DNA of 64,000 bases from Leifsonia sp052114085. GTDB lineage: Bacteria > Actinomycetota > Actinomycetes > Actinomycetales > Microbacteriaceae. Below, one piece after another: positions 50,033-58,218 of this stretch. The position numbers were made by a program, and so were the translations under genes. Location of the stretch: assembly GCF_052114085.1 (NCBI RefSeq), contig NZ_JBFREB010000001.1:2232001-2296000 (forward strand), in the 5' to 3' direction. The notes under the pieces were generated by a model. It saw nothing but the letters and a program-made list of their open reading frames with translations. It was not told the DNA's origin and did no database searches. Position 1 is the first letter of the stretch. The number at the start of each line of letters is the position of its first letter.

Positions 50033-50830
50033 TCAGCCGCCGAAACGGCGCTGGCGGCGGGAGTAGTCCCGCACCGCGCGCAGGAAGTCGACCTCGCGCA
50101 GGTCGGGGCCGAGCGCCTCGACGAAGTAGAACTCGCTGTGCGCGCTCTGCCAGAGCATGAAATCGCTGAGCCGCTGCTCCCCCGAGGTGCGGATGACGAG
50201 GTCGGGATCGGGCTGGCCGCCGGTGTACAGGTGCTCGCCGATGAGGTCCGGCGTCAGGAGGTCGGCCAGCGTCTCCAGGCTGCCTCCGTCGGCCTGGTGC
50301 GCGGCCACGATGCTGCGCATCGCGTCGGTGATCTCCTTGCGACCGCCGTAGCCCACGGCGAGGTTGATGTGCATCCCGTGGTTGTCCGCGGTCCGCTTCT
50401 CAGCATCGGCGAGCGCCTCCACCAGCCGGACGGGCAGCGCAGCGGTGAGGCCCACGTGCTTCACCCGCCAGTCGCGGTAGTGGGACACGTCGTCGGCCAG
50501 CTGGGCGATGATCTCGATGAGGTCACCGAGCTCGCCGCTCTCGCGGTTCGTCAGGTTGTCCGAGGACAGCAGGTAGAGGGTGACGACCTCGATCCCGAGC
50601 TCGTCGCACCACTCCAGGAACTCACGCATCTTCGCCGCGCCCGCCCGGTGCCCGTGCGCCACGGTGGTGAGCCCCGCCTGGCGCGCCCAGCGCCGGTTCC
50701 CGTCGATGATCATCGCGACGTGCTTCGGCATGGCATCGCGGTTGAGAGCCCGGCGAAGACGCTTCTGATACAGCCCATAGAGCAGCCCGCTGGCCTCCAG
50801 CCGACCGCCCGGCGATGCGCTTCTGCTCAC
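50033..50830 (-). CDS. uppS: Isoprenyl (polyprenyl) diphosphate synthase, cis-type
   Basis: 265 aa. Catalytic Asp43 in HVAMIIDGNRRWAR, HRAGAAKMREFLEWCDELGI, LYLLSSDNLTNR, LAVGYGGRKEI, and the C-terminal IRTSGEQRLSDFMLWQSAHS. Makes the lipid carrier precursor for peptidoglycan by cis-condensing IPP. GTG 50830 is 6 nt after TAACGT (50842-50837), leaderless. Divergent from the hemolysin III gene. Confidence 0.95.
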   Translation of the reverse strand: MSRSASPGGRLEASGLLYGLYQKRLRRALNRDAMPKHVAMIIDGNRRWARQAGLTTVAHGHRAGAAKMREFLEWCDELGIEVVTLYLLSSDNLTNRESGELGDLIEIIAQLADDVSHYRDWRVKHVGLTAALPVRLVEALADAEKRTADNHGMHINLAVGYGGRKEITDAMRSIVAAHQADGGSLETLADLLTPDLIGEHLYTGGQPDPDLVIRTSGEQRLSDFMLWQSAHSEFYFVEALGPDLREVDFLRAVRDYSRRQRRFGG

Positions 50831-50919
50831 GCTGCTACGTTAGCGCCACCGTCCGGGAAGCGGCTCCCGGTGTCCGCTGCTCACAGCATCCGGGCACCCT
50901 CCTCCCGTACGCTTGTCGC

Positions 50920-51777
50920 ATGTCGCCCCGCAACAGCACGGACCCCGCCCAACCGGACGGAGAGCGCGCCGGCGCGCGCGCGGGTGAGGATGTCGCGGAG
51001 CTCCTGCGGGAGCCGACGAGCGCACTCGACGCGTCCGACGCAGCCGTGCAGGCGGACGAGCGCGAAGCGCGCGACAGGGGCCAGGAGCTCCCGAACATCC
51101 CCCTGCTCGATGCCTCCCCCGCCGACCCGGGCGAGGTCAAGCCGACCTGGCGCGGATGGATCCACGCGGGCACCTTCCCGGTCACTGTCGTCTCCGGAAT
51201 CGCTTTGATCTCACTCGCGCACGGTGCACCGGCCAAGTGGGCGTCCGCGGTCTTCATGGTGACCTCCATGCTGCTCTTCGGCAACTCCGCGCTCTACCAC
51301 CGCTTCGACTGGCGACCGCGGATGAAGGTCCTGCTGAAGCGCATCGACCACGCCAACATCTTCCTGCTGATCGCGGGCACATACACGCCGCTTGCGGTGC
51401 TCGCCCTGCCGCCGAGCAAAGGCATCCTCCTGCTCTGCCTGGTGTGGGCCGGGGCGCTCCTCGGCATCGCCTTCCGGGTGTTCTGGATCAACGCCCCGCG
51501 CTGGCTGTACGTTCCGCTTTATGTGGCCCTCGGCTGGGCCGCAATGATGTACATCGTCGACCTGTTCAACGCGAACGCGGCGATGATGGTCCTTGTCATC
51601 GTGGGTGGCATCCTCTACACGATCGGCGCCGTCATCTACGGGATGAAGCGGCCCAACCCGTTCCCGGGGCGCTTCGGGTTCCACGAGATCTTCCATACGC
51701 TGACCGTGCTGGCGTTCCTGTGCCACTGGACGGCGGTGCTCCTGATCGCGATGGACCCGGCCTACAACGTCGGCTGA
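50920..51777 (+). CDS. Hemolysin III / TrhA (PAQR) membrane protein
   Basis: 285 aa. An unusually long acidic N-terminal tail (about 85 residues) precedes seven membrane helices. PAQR signatures: NSALYHRFDW, RIDHANIFLLIAGTYTPL, FGFHEIFHTLTVLAFLCHW, supplying the conserved metal-binding His and Asp. Relatives affect membrane energetics; hemolysis is not established here. ATG 50920 is 6 nt after TACGCT (50908-50913). Confidence 0.9.
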   Translation: MSPRNSTDPAQPDGERAGARAGEDVAELLREPTSALDASDAAVQADEREARDRGQELPNIPLLDASPADPGEVKPTWRGWIHAGTFPVTVVSGIALISLAHGAPAKWASAVFMVTSMLLFGNSALYHRFDWRPRMKVLLKRIDHANIFLLIAGTYTPLAVLALPPSKGILLLCLVWAGALLGIAFRVFWINAPRWLYVPLYVALGWAAMMYIVDLFNANAAMMVLVIVGGILYTIGAVIYGMKRPNPFPGRFGFHEIFHTLTVLAFLCHWTAVLLIAMDPAYNVG

Positions 51778-51795
51778 CCCGCACCTCCGCGGCGC

Positions 51796-52248
51796 TCAGG
51801 TCGGCAGGGCGCGCCGCCCGGTCACCTGCTTCATGACGAGGGTGGACGACAGCTTGCGGACGCCCGGAAGAGCGCCGAGCGGCCCGTCGAACAGCTGCTG
51901 ATAGCCGGTCAGATCGGCGGTGAGCACGCGCAGCATGTAGTCCGGGTCGCCGAACAGCCGCTCGGCCTGCACGATGTTCGGGATGGCGAGCACACCCTCC
52001 TCGAATGCGGTGACCGTGTCCGGGTCGGTGCGGGCGATGGTCACGAACACGATCGCCTCGAAGTCGAGACCGACGGCCGCCGGCGAGACGACCGCGCGGT
52101 ACTGCTCGATGACGCCCGCGCTCTCCAGTTCGCGCACGCGACGGTGGCACGGGGACAGCGTCAGGCCGACCCGGGCGGCCAGGTCGGTGAGGCTCAGTCG
52201 GCCATCCTCCTGCAGTGCCGCAAGAATCTCTCGATCGATGGCATCCAT
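51796..52248 (-). CDS. Lrp/AsnC-family regulator
   Basis: 150 aa from ATG 52248, 7 nt after AAGAAT (52261-52256). N-terminal winged HTH (DREILAALQEDGRLSLTDLA, LSPCHRRVRELESAG) and a C-terminal RAM ligand domain (FGDPDYMLRVLTADLTGYQQ). It senses amino acids and very likely controls the divergent LysE gene 103 bp away. Confidence 0.9.
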   Translation of the reverse strand: MDAIDREILAALQEDGRLSLTDLAARVGLTLSPCHRRVRELESAGVIEQYRAVVSPAAVGLDFEAIVFVTIARTDPDTVTAFEEGVLAIPNIVQAERLFGDPDYMLRVLTADLTGYQQLFDGPLGALPGVRKLSSTLVMKQVTGRRALPT

Positions 52249-52351
52249 GCGGGAGATTCTTCCACAATCAGTGCACAAAGACCCAGAAGTCGCAAGCACT
52301 TTCGGCCGCCGACGGCATAGCTTTCCGGTGACACGAACGGAAGGAGCGGCT

Positions 52352-52978
52352 ATGGATCCGGCGCTCGTCATCGGCTTCTGGGCCGTTGCTGCCCTCCTCG
52401 TCTGCACGCCCGGCGCCGACTGGGCCTACGCCGTCACCGCGGGGCTCGGTGGTCGGGCGCTCCTGCCGTCGATCGGCGGCATCCTGTTCGGCTACCTGAT
52501 GGTCGTGGTGGCCGTGGCGGTCGGACTAGGCGCGCTCGTCGCCGCCAACCCTCTGCTGCTGGATGCGCTCACCGTCGGCGGGGCGCTCTATCTGCTCTGG
52601 CTCGGGATCAGCGGTCTGGTCCGGTCTGCCGGGCCGGTGACCGCCCACTCGACCGAGACGGCGGCTTCACCGCTGACGTCGTTCCTGCGTGGTGCAGGCG
52701 TCAGCGGGTTCAACCCCAAGGGCCTTCTCGTGCTGGTTGCGCTCGTGCCGCAGTTCACCACGGCGAGCGGTGGATGGGCGCCGGCCGCGCAGATGCTGCT
52801 GCTCGGCGGACTGTTCGTGGCGACCTGCGCCGTCGTCTACCTGACCGTCGCGGTGCTCGCGCGGAAGCTGCTGGCAGCGCGGCCGCGAGGAACGATCGTG
52901 ATGGCGCGCGTCTCCGCGATCGCCATGACGCTCATCGGGGTCGCGCTCCTGGCGGAGCGGGTGGCGCAGGGGCTGTAA
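52352..52978 (+). CDS. LysE-family amino acid exporter
   Basis: 208 aa with AAGGAG before ATG 52352. Six hydrophobic helices and the family opening (PALVIGFWAVAALLVCTPGADWAYA), with GVSGFNPKGLLV in the third helix region. Exports amino acids or derivatives through the inner membrane. TAGCTT at 52318-52323 is a plausible -10. Paired with Lrp, a common regulator-exporter arrangement. Confidence 0.9.
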   Translation: MDPALVIGFWAVAALLVCTPGADWAYAVTAGLGGRALLPSIGGILFGYLMVVVAVAVGLGALVAANPLLLDALTVGGALYLLWLGISGLVRSAGPVTAHSTETAASPLTSFLRGAGVSGFNPKGLLVLVALVPQFTTASGGWAPAAQMLLLGGLFVATCAVVYLTVAVLARKLLAARPRGTIVMARVSAIAMTLIGVALLAERVAQGL

Positions 52979-52987
52979 CCGGTGCGA

Positions 52988-53281
52988 TCAGCGCGTCGGC
53001 GCGTCCGGCCCGTCGTCGGACCGGGCATCCGGCTCGCTCGTCAGCTCCGCATCCAACGTCTCGGCATCCAACTTCTCGGCGATCTCCGCGCGGTACCGCA
53101 CGCGGCGGATGCGGCGCACCATGTCGAGCACGAGGAGCACCACGACCACGGCGAGCAGGAACGTGACGACGAATCCGAGCACGCCCGGGGTGACGGAGTC
53201 GTCGTCCGGCGTGCCGGAGGGGGCCGGAGTCGGAGTCGCGGCAAGCCAGACGGAGGCGCGGAGCAGGGCGTCCGCGATCAC
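52988..53281 (-). CDS. Small membrane protein of the mca neighbourhood
   Basis: 97 aa from GTG 53281, overlapping the stop of the 24-codon ORF (GTGA). One strong transmembrane helix (about 33-53; VLGFVVTFLLAVVVVLLVLD), a basic stop-transfer (RRIRRVRYR), and an acidic cytosolic tail. In many actinobacteria a similar protein follows mca (mycothiol conjugate amidase). Here it remains without it. Function unknown. Confidence 0.75.
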   Translation of the reverse strand: MIADALLRASVWLAATPTPAPSGTPDDDSVTPGVLGFVVTFLLAVVVVLLVLDMVRRIRRVRYRAEIAEKLDAETLDAELTSEPDARSDDGPDAPTR

Positions 53282-53352
53282 TCGGCCATCACCCCCGCGA
53301 CGATGGCGGTCTCGGGCAGCTCGGCCGGCAGGCGGCGGGCGTCATCATTCAC
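53278..53352 (-). pseudogene. 24-codon ORF, possible remnant of mca
   Basis: GTG 53352 with AGGAGAGAAAGCT upstream encodes MNDDARRLPAELPETAIVAG plus VMAE, then a stop overlapping the next start. The LPET-x-x-x-AG ending resembles the LPETDLFAG-type C-terminus I recall for Mca proteins of this family. It sits, on the expected strand, exactly where mca stands in other actinobacteria. I read it as the ends of mca joined by an in-frame internal deletion; it could instead be a genuine small peptide or a coupling leader. Confidence 0.45.
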
Positions 53353-53444
53353 AGCTTTCTCTCCTAGTCTGGTCTCAGCCTACCGTCGCCCGGCGGCAGG
53401 CCCCTGAGCGGGAAGCGGAGCTGGATCGGCATGGCGGTGCACGC

Positions 53445-53846
53445 ATGACGGCGACCCCGACGCTCGACACCCGCTACGGCCGCACGCGCGAGCGGAAGCG
53501 GCGCGACCGCTGGCTGCTGACCGGCGGCCTGGTGGCGCTGGTCGCCATCGTCACCGCCTGGGTGTTCTGGGCCGGCTGGGACAACGATCAGGCGAACCTC
53601 GAGACGACGGACACCGCTTTCACGATCCCGGACGACCACCACGTCGACATCTCCTTCTCGATCAACGCCCCTCCGGGGACGCCGGTGACGTGCGCCATAC
53701 AGGCGCTCAACGAAGACTTCGCTATCGTGGGTTGGCGCATCGTCGAGTTGCCGGGATCCGACACGCGTCTGACCGCGTACAAGGAGTCGATCCGGACGAT
53801 CATGACGCCCAACACGGGTTTGATCAACAGCTGCTGGCTGACCTAG
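53445..53846 (+). CDS. DUF4307-domain membrane protein
   Basis: 133 aa from ATG 53445. Basic N-terminus (RERKRRDRW), one transmembrane helix (about 24-45), and an extracytoplasmic DUF4307 domain (PPGTPVTCAIQALNEDFAIV). Conserved partner of greA and mca in actinobacteria; function unknown. The greA promoter lies across its last codons. Confidence 0.85.
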   Translation: MTATPTLDTRYGRTRERKRRDRWLLTGGLVALVAIVTAWVFWAGWDNDQANLETTDTAFTIPDDHHVDISFSINAPPGTPVTCAIQALNEDFAIVGWRIVELPGSDTRLTAYKESIRTIMTPNTGLINSCWLT

Positions 53847-53849
53847 TAT
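53820..53849 (+). promoter_or_regulatory. Probable greA promoter
   Basis: TTGATC (53820-53825), 18-bp spacer, TAGTAT (53844-53849). It overlaps the end of the DUF4307 gene and predicts a greA leader of about 125 nt. Confidence 0.55.
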
Positions 53850-53859
53850 TGTGCGGATA

Positions 53860-53881
53860 CGCCCCGGCTGTGACCGGGGCG
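53860..53881 (+). terminator. Hairpin in the greA leader
   Basis: Perfect arms CGCCCCGG (53860-53867) and CCGGGGCG (53874-53881), 6-nt loop, a few bases after the predicted transcript start. TCGACTTTA follows. It could terminate DUF4307 transcripts or attenuate greA. Confidence 0.5.
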
Positions 53882-53983
53882 TCGACTTTAGAACCGGCTA
53901 AGAACCGGCACATCTGCCACTGCGCTCAACTGCGGTGGGTTCAGCTGCGGTGGCGACCGCCGCAGGCGCGAAGGAGTTTCATC

Positions 53984-54475
53984 ATGTCTCAGGAGTCTCA
54001 GGTCTCGTTTCTGACCCAGGACGCGTACGACCGTCTGTCGGCCGAACTCGAGGAGCTCAGCGTCAACGGCCGCAACGAGATCGCGAAGCGCATCGAAGCA
54101 GCCCGCGAGGAGGGCGACCTCAAGGAGAACGGCGGCTACCACGCGGCCAAGGAGGAGCAGGGCAAGATCGAGGCCCGCATCGTCCAGCTGACCAACCTGC
54201 TGCGCAGCGCCACCGTCGGCGCCGCTCCCGAAAGCCACGGAGTGGTCGAGCCCGGCACCGTGATCACCGCGACCATCGCCGGCGACGAGAGCGTGTTCCT
54301 CATCGGCAACCGCGAGATCGCGTCCGGCACCGACCTTCCGGTGTACAGCGAGCAGAGCCCGCTCGGCTCCGCCATCCTCGGCCTCAAGGTCGGCGACAAG
54401 ACCGAGTACACCGCCCCCAACGGCCGTCAGATCGCCGTGCAGGTCACCAAGGTCGAGACCTACACCGGCCAGTAG
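53984..54475 (+). CDS. greA: Transcription elongation factor GreA
   Basis: 163 aa. N-terminal coiled coil with the acidic tip (IEAAREEGDLKENGGYHAAK) that reaches the RNA polymerase active site, and C-terminal FKBP-like domain (ESVFLIGNREIASGTDLPVY, LGLKVGDKTEYTAPNGRQIA). Rescues backtracked polymerase by stimulating RNA cleavage. GAAGGAG lies 10 nt before ATG 53984. Convergent with the threonine ammonia-lyase gene. Confidence 0.96.
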   Translation: MSQESQVSFLTQDAYDRLSAELEELSVNGRNEIAKRIEAAREEGDLKENGGYHAAKEEQGKIEARIVQLTNLLRSATVGAAPESHGVVEPGTVITATIAGDESVFLIGNREIASGTDLPVYSEQSPLGSAILGLKVGDKTEYTAPNGRQIAVQVTKVETYTGQ

Positions 54476-54496
54476 CCCGCGACCAGGCGGGGGCTA
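54473..54496. terminator. Bidirectional terminator built from two stop codons
   Basis: TAGCCCGCG (from the greA stop TAG) pairs with CGGGGGCTA (the complement of the ammonia-lyase stop TAG), with one mismatch and a short loop. Both stop codons form the base of the stem. Confidence 0.5.
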
Positions 54497-55753
54497 GTCG
54501 TCGTCGACGACGGGGTCGTAGCCGGCGGCGCGCAGGGCGTCGATGACGTGACGGCGGTGGTCGGTACCGCGGGTCTCGACGCTGACGTCGAGCTCCACCT
54601 GGCTGAGCTGGATTCCGCGCCCGTGCCGGGTGTGCAGCACCTCGACCACGTTGGCGTTGACTCCGGCGAGGATCTCCGCGATCCGCGCGAGCTGGCCGGG
54701 CCGGTCGGGCATCATGATCGTGAGCTTGAGGTAGCGGTCGGAGGCGGCGAGCCCCTGGCTGATCACCCGCTGCATCAGGAGCGGGTCGATGTTGCCGCCG
54801 GAGAGGATGGCGACGGTGGTGCCGTCGGCCGGAACCGCCCCGGCGAGGATGGCTGCAACGCCCGCCGCACCGGCCGGCTCCACGACGAGCTTCGCCCGTT
54901 CGAGGAGCACGACCATCGCCCGCGCGATGTCGTCTTCGGACACCGTGACGACCTGGTCGACCGCGTCGCGGATGATCTCGAAGTTCAGCGCGCCCGGCCT
55001 GCTGACGGCGATGCCGTCCGCGATGGTCGCAACGAGCGAGATGTCCGTCGGCTCCCCCGCGGCGAGCGAGGGCGGGTAGGAGGCCGCGTTCGCCGCCTGC
55101 ACGCCGATCACGCGCACTTGCCTCCCGTCGAGGGCGGCTCGCTGCTTGACCGCGCTGGCGACGCCCGAGATGAGCCCGCCGCCGCCGATCGGCACGACGA
55201 TGGTTCGCACATCCGGAACCGACTCGAGGATTTCGAGGCCCAGCGTGCCTTGACCGGCCACCACATCCCGGTGATCGAAGGGAGGGATGAGGACCGCGCC
55301 CGTGTCAGCGGCGAAGTCGGCGGCCGCACGCAGCGTCTCGTCGACGTAGCTGCCGCTGAGCACGACATCCGCCCCATAGGCGCGGGTCGCCTGGAACTTG
55401 GGGATGGCCACACCCACCGGCATGAAGATCGTCGCGTGGATGCCGAGCTCTCGCGCCGCGAAGGCCACGCCCTGCGCGTGGTTGCCGGCCGACGCCGCGA
55501 CGACTCCGCGCGCCCGCTCCTCGGCGGTCAGCTTCGACATCCGGTTGTAGGCGCCGCGGATCTTGTACGAGCCGGTGCGCTGCAGGTTCTCGCACTTGAG
55601 CAGCACCGGAGCGCCGAGCAGTTCGGTGAGGTACCGCGAGCTTTCGATCGGCGTCGGCTGCGCTACCGTGGCGACGATCGCGCGCGCAGCCTCGAACTCG
55701 TCCAGGCCGGGGCCGGCGAACGGGGTCCGCGTGTGATCCGTCGCGATTTCCAC
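54494..55753 (-). CDS. ilvA: Threonine ammonia-lyase with ACT domain
   Basis: 419 aa from GTG 55753, 6 nt after TAAGCT (55765-55760). PLP Lys64 in LQRTGSYKIRGAY, SAGNHAQGVA, and the PLP-phosphate loop IGGGGLISG. The C-terminal ACT domain (about 340-419; LTIMMPDRPGQLARIAEILA) gives allosteric control. Deaminates threonine to 2-oxobutanoate, either for isoleucine synthesis or threonine catabolism; the single ACT domain is nearer the catabolic/short form. Confidence 0.92.
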   Translation of the reverse strand: MEIATDHTRTPFAGPGLDEFEAARAIVATVAQPTPIESSRYLTELLGAPVLLKCENLQRTGSYKIRGAYNRMSKLTAEERARGVVAASAGNHAQGVAFAARELGIHATIFMPVGVAIPKFQATRAYGADVVLSGSYVDETLRAAADFAADTGAVLIPPFDHRDVVAGQGTLGLEILESVPDVRTIVVPIGGGGLISGVASAVKQRAALDGRQVRVIGVQAANAASYPPSLAAGEPTDISLVATIADGIAVSRPGALNFEIIRDAVDQVVTVSEDDIARAMVVLLERAKLVVEPAGAAGVAAILAGAVPADGTTVAILSGGNIDPLLMQRVISQGLAASDRYLKLTIMMPDRPGQLARIAEILAGVNANVVEVLHTRHGRGIQLSQVELDVSVETRGTDHRRHVIDALRAAGYDPVVDDD

Positions 55754-55803
55754 GGGGCCAGCTTAGCGGCGGTCGTATTCTCCGCACCGCATGGAACGAC
55801 CGG

Positions 55804-57075
55804 TCACCCCTTCTCCGGTGGCCTCCGCACGGGTCGAGGGACGGTCTCCCAGATGGGGCGGTCGGGTTCGTCCCACGCCGTGACCGCGGGTGCAGAGCGC
55901 CAGACTCCGCTCGAGATGTAGTGCACCATCACGTTGAGCACCGCGACGAACGGCACGGCGAAGAGGGCGCCGGGGATGCCCGCGAGCAGCGATCCGGCAG
56001 CCACGGCCAGCACGACGGCGAGCGGGTGCACCTTCACGGCGCTGCCCATGATCAGCGGCTGAAGGATGTGTCCCTCGATCTGCTGCACGAGGAGTACGAC
56101 GCCGAGCATGATCAGCGCGAACACCCATCCTTTGAAGACCAGGGCGATGAAGATCGCGAGCGCGCCGGTGACCACGGCTCCAACGACCGGAATGAACGAA
56201 CCGAGGAAGACGAACACCGCGATCGGGATGACCAGCGGCAGCCCGAGGAAGAAGGCTCCGAGGCCGATGCCGAGCGCATCGATCGAAGCGACAAGGACCT
56301 GCACCTTGGCGAAGTTCCGGAGTGTCACCCATCCGGCCTTGCCGGCACCGTCGATGGCGGCACGGGACCGCTTGGGGAACACCCGGACGATCCAGCCCCA
56401 GATGCTCTTGCCGTCGATGAGGATGAAGATCGTGCTGAACAGCACCAGCAGCGCGCCGGCGAAGACGTGCCCGAGCGTGGACCCGACCGACAGCGCACCG
56501 GAGAGGAAGACCTGGCCGTCCTGCTGGATCGACTTCCCGATCGACGAGAACGCGTTGCCGATCTGATCGTGGCTGAGGCCGAGCGGCCCGGTGGTGAGCC
56601 AGTCCTGGAGCCCGTTGAAGGCGGTGACCGACTGCTGCCGGAGCTGCCCGCTCTGCCGGGTCACCTGCCAGATCGCGAGGTAGAACAGGCCGCCGACCAC
56701 GATGACGAGAGTGATCAGCACCACGAGGATGGACAGCCACTTGGGCCAGCGGTGGCGGATCAGGAAGTCCTTGAACGGGACCAGCAGCCCGGCCAGCAGA
56801 ACCGCGATCAGCACCGGGATGACGATCAGCTTGAGCTGGATGATCAGGAAGATGACCACGGCGATGACGGCCCCGACGACCAGCAGACGCCAGGACCACG
56901 CGCCGGCGATCCGCATCCCGCGCGGGAGGGCTTCGTCGACGGCCTCGACGGGCTCACCGAGGGCGCGGCCGCGGCGCTGGAACCAGGAGCGTGCGGGGGC
57001 TCGGTTCTCCGCTGGTCCGGGTCCGGGGCCGGGCGCAGGGGCGGGCGGCGGGACGGGGCGGTCGGTGTCTGGCAT
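55804..57075 (-). CDS. AI-2E/PerM-family membrane transporter
   Basis: 423 aa. Pro-rich cytosolic N-terminus, then about eight membrane helices in the PerM pattern, with LGSFIPVVGAVVTGALAIFI and HILQPLIMGSAVKVHPLAVV as family signatures. Members export autoinducer-2, sodium ions or other solutes; substrate here unknown. ATG 57075 is 7 nt after TACACT (57088-57083), leaderless. Confidence 0.9.
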   Translation of the reverse strand: MPDTDRPVPPPAPAPGPGPGPAENRAPARSWFQRRGRALGEPVEAVDEALPRGMRIAGAWSWRLLVVGAVIAVVIFLIIQLKLIVIPVLIAVLLAGLLVPFKDFLIRHRWPKWLSILVVLITLVIVVGGLFYLAIWQVTRQSGQLRQQSVTAFNGLQDWLTTGPLGLSHDQIGNAFSSIGKSIQQDGQVFLSGALSVGSTLGHVFAGALLVLFSTIFILIDGKSIWGWIVRVFPKRSRAAIDGAGKAGWVTLRNFAKVQVLVASIDALGIGLGAFFLGLPLVIPIAVFVFLGSFIPVVGAVVTGALAIFIALVFKGWVFALIMLGVVLLVQQIEGHILQPLIMGSAVKVHPLAVVLAVAAGSLLAGIPGALFAVPFVAVLNVMVHYISSGVWRSAPAVTAWDEPDRPIWETVPRPVRRPPEKG

Positions 57076-57158
57076 GCCCGTCAGTGTAGGCCGGGGCGAC
57101 CCCCGGTCAACGACACCCGCGCATTGCGGCCAGCCCCTTCCCAGGCAGCGCCACGCGG

Positions 57159-58217
57159 CTACCGCGGCGCGACCGTCACCGGCGAACCGCTTAGCGCCAC
57201 CGACACCCGCTCGCCCGGCTCGGGCCGCTCGCGCGTGCCGTGCTGCACGGCCAGCTCACTGCCGTCCTCCAGACGGACGCGTGTGCGGCGCAGCGCCCCG
57301 AGGAAGCTCGTGGTGAGGACCACCGCCGGGAGGCCGTCCGCTGCGAGCAGCACGTCCTCCGGCCGCAGGTAGGCCGTGACCGGGCCGTCGGCAACGGGCG
57401 ACGCGAGCGGCACCTCCTGACCGAGCACTCGCACACGGCCGTCGGCGACCGTGCCCTCCAGGCGGTTCGTCAGTCCCACGAACTCGGCGACGAACGCGCT
57501 CGCCGGGCGGTGGTACAGCTCCTCGGGGCTGCCGATCTGCTCGATCCGGCCCGCTCGCATCACGGCGACGCGGTCGGCGACGGCGAGCGCCTCCTCCTGG
57601 TCGTGCGTCACGAAGAACGTGGTGATGCCGAGCGCCGTCTGGATGCGGCGGATCTCATCCCGCAACTGAACGCGAACCTTCGCGTCGAGTGCCGACAGCG
57701 GCTCGTCGAGCAGCAGCACGCGCGGCTCCGTGACGAGAGCGCGGGCGAGGGCGACGCGCTGCTGCTGACCGCCGGAGAGCTGGTGGGCGTACCGGTCCGC
57801 GTGGTGGTCGAGCCCGACGAGTTCGAGGGCTGCGGCGGCGCGGCGGCGGCGCTCCCCCGGGGCGACCTTCCGCATCCGCAGACCGAACTCGACATTCTGG
57901 CCGGACGTCAGGTGCGGAAACAGCGAGTACGACTGGAACACCATCCCCAGGTCGCGGCGGTTGGTGGGCTCGTCGGTCACATCCCGGCCGTCGATGAGGA
58001 TGCTGCCGCTGTCGACCCGTTCGAGTCCGGCGAGCGAGCGCAACGCGGTGGTCTTGCCGCAGCCGCTCGGGCCGAGCAGCGCGATGAGCTCGCCCGGCGC
58101 GGCCGCCAGGTCGAAGCCGGACAGCCCGGCTCCGCCGCCGAAGTCGCGGACGAGCTCGCGCAGCTCGACGGTGGACCCGGTACGGGAGGAGAGCACGGGG
58201 GAATCGAGGGCGGTCAT
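57159..58217 (-). CDS. ABC importer ATPase (PotA/FbpC-like)
   Basis: 352 aa. Walker A GPSGCGKTT at residues 49-57, signature LSGGQQQRVALARAL, Walker B VLLLDEPLSALD, H-loop FVTHDQEEALA, and a C-terminal TOBE domain that may bind regulator or substrate. Powers the importer formed with the two permeases and lipoprotein upstream. Separated from the upstream permease stop by 1 bp. Confidence 0.93.
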   Translation of the reverse strand: MTALDSPVLSSRTGSTVELRELVRDFGGGAGLSGFDLAAAPGELIALLGPSGCGKTTALRSLAGLERVDSGSILIDGRDVTDEPTNRRDLGMVFQSYSLFPHLTSGQNVEFGLRMRKVAPGERRRRAAAALELVGLDHHADRYAHQLSGGQQQRVALARALVTEPRVLLLDEPLSALDAKVRVQLRDEIRRIQTALGITTFFVTHDQEEALAVADRVAVMRAGRIEQIGSPEELYHRPASAFVAEFVGLTNRLEGTVADGRVRVLGQEVPLASPVADGPVTAYLRPEDVLLAADGLPAVVLTTSFLGALRRTRVRLEDGSELAVQHGTRERPEPGERVSVALSGSPVTVAPR

Positions 58218-58218
58218 G

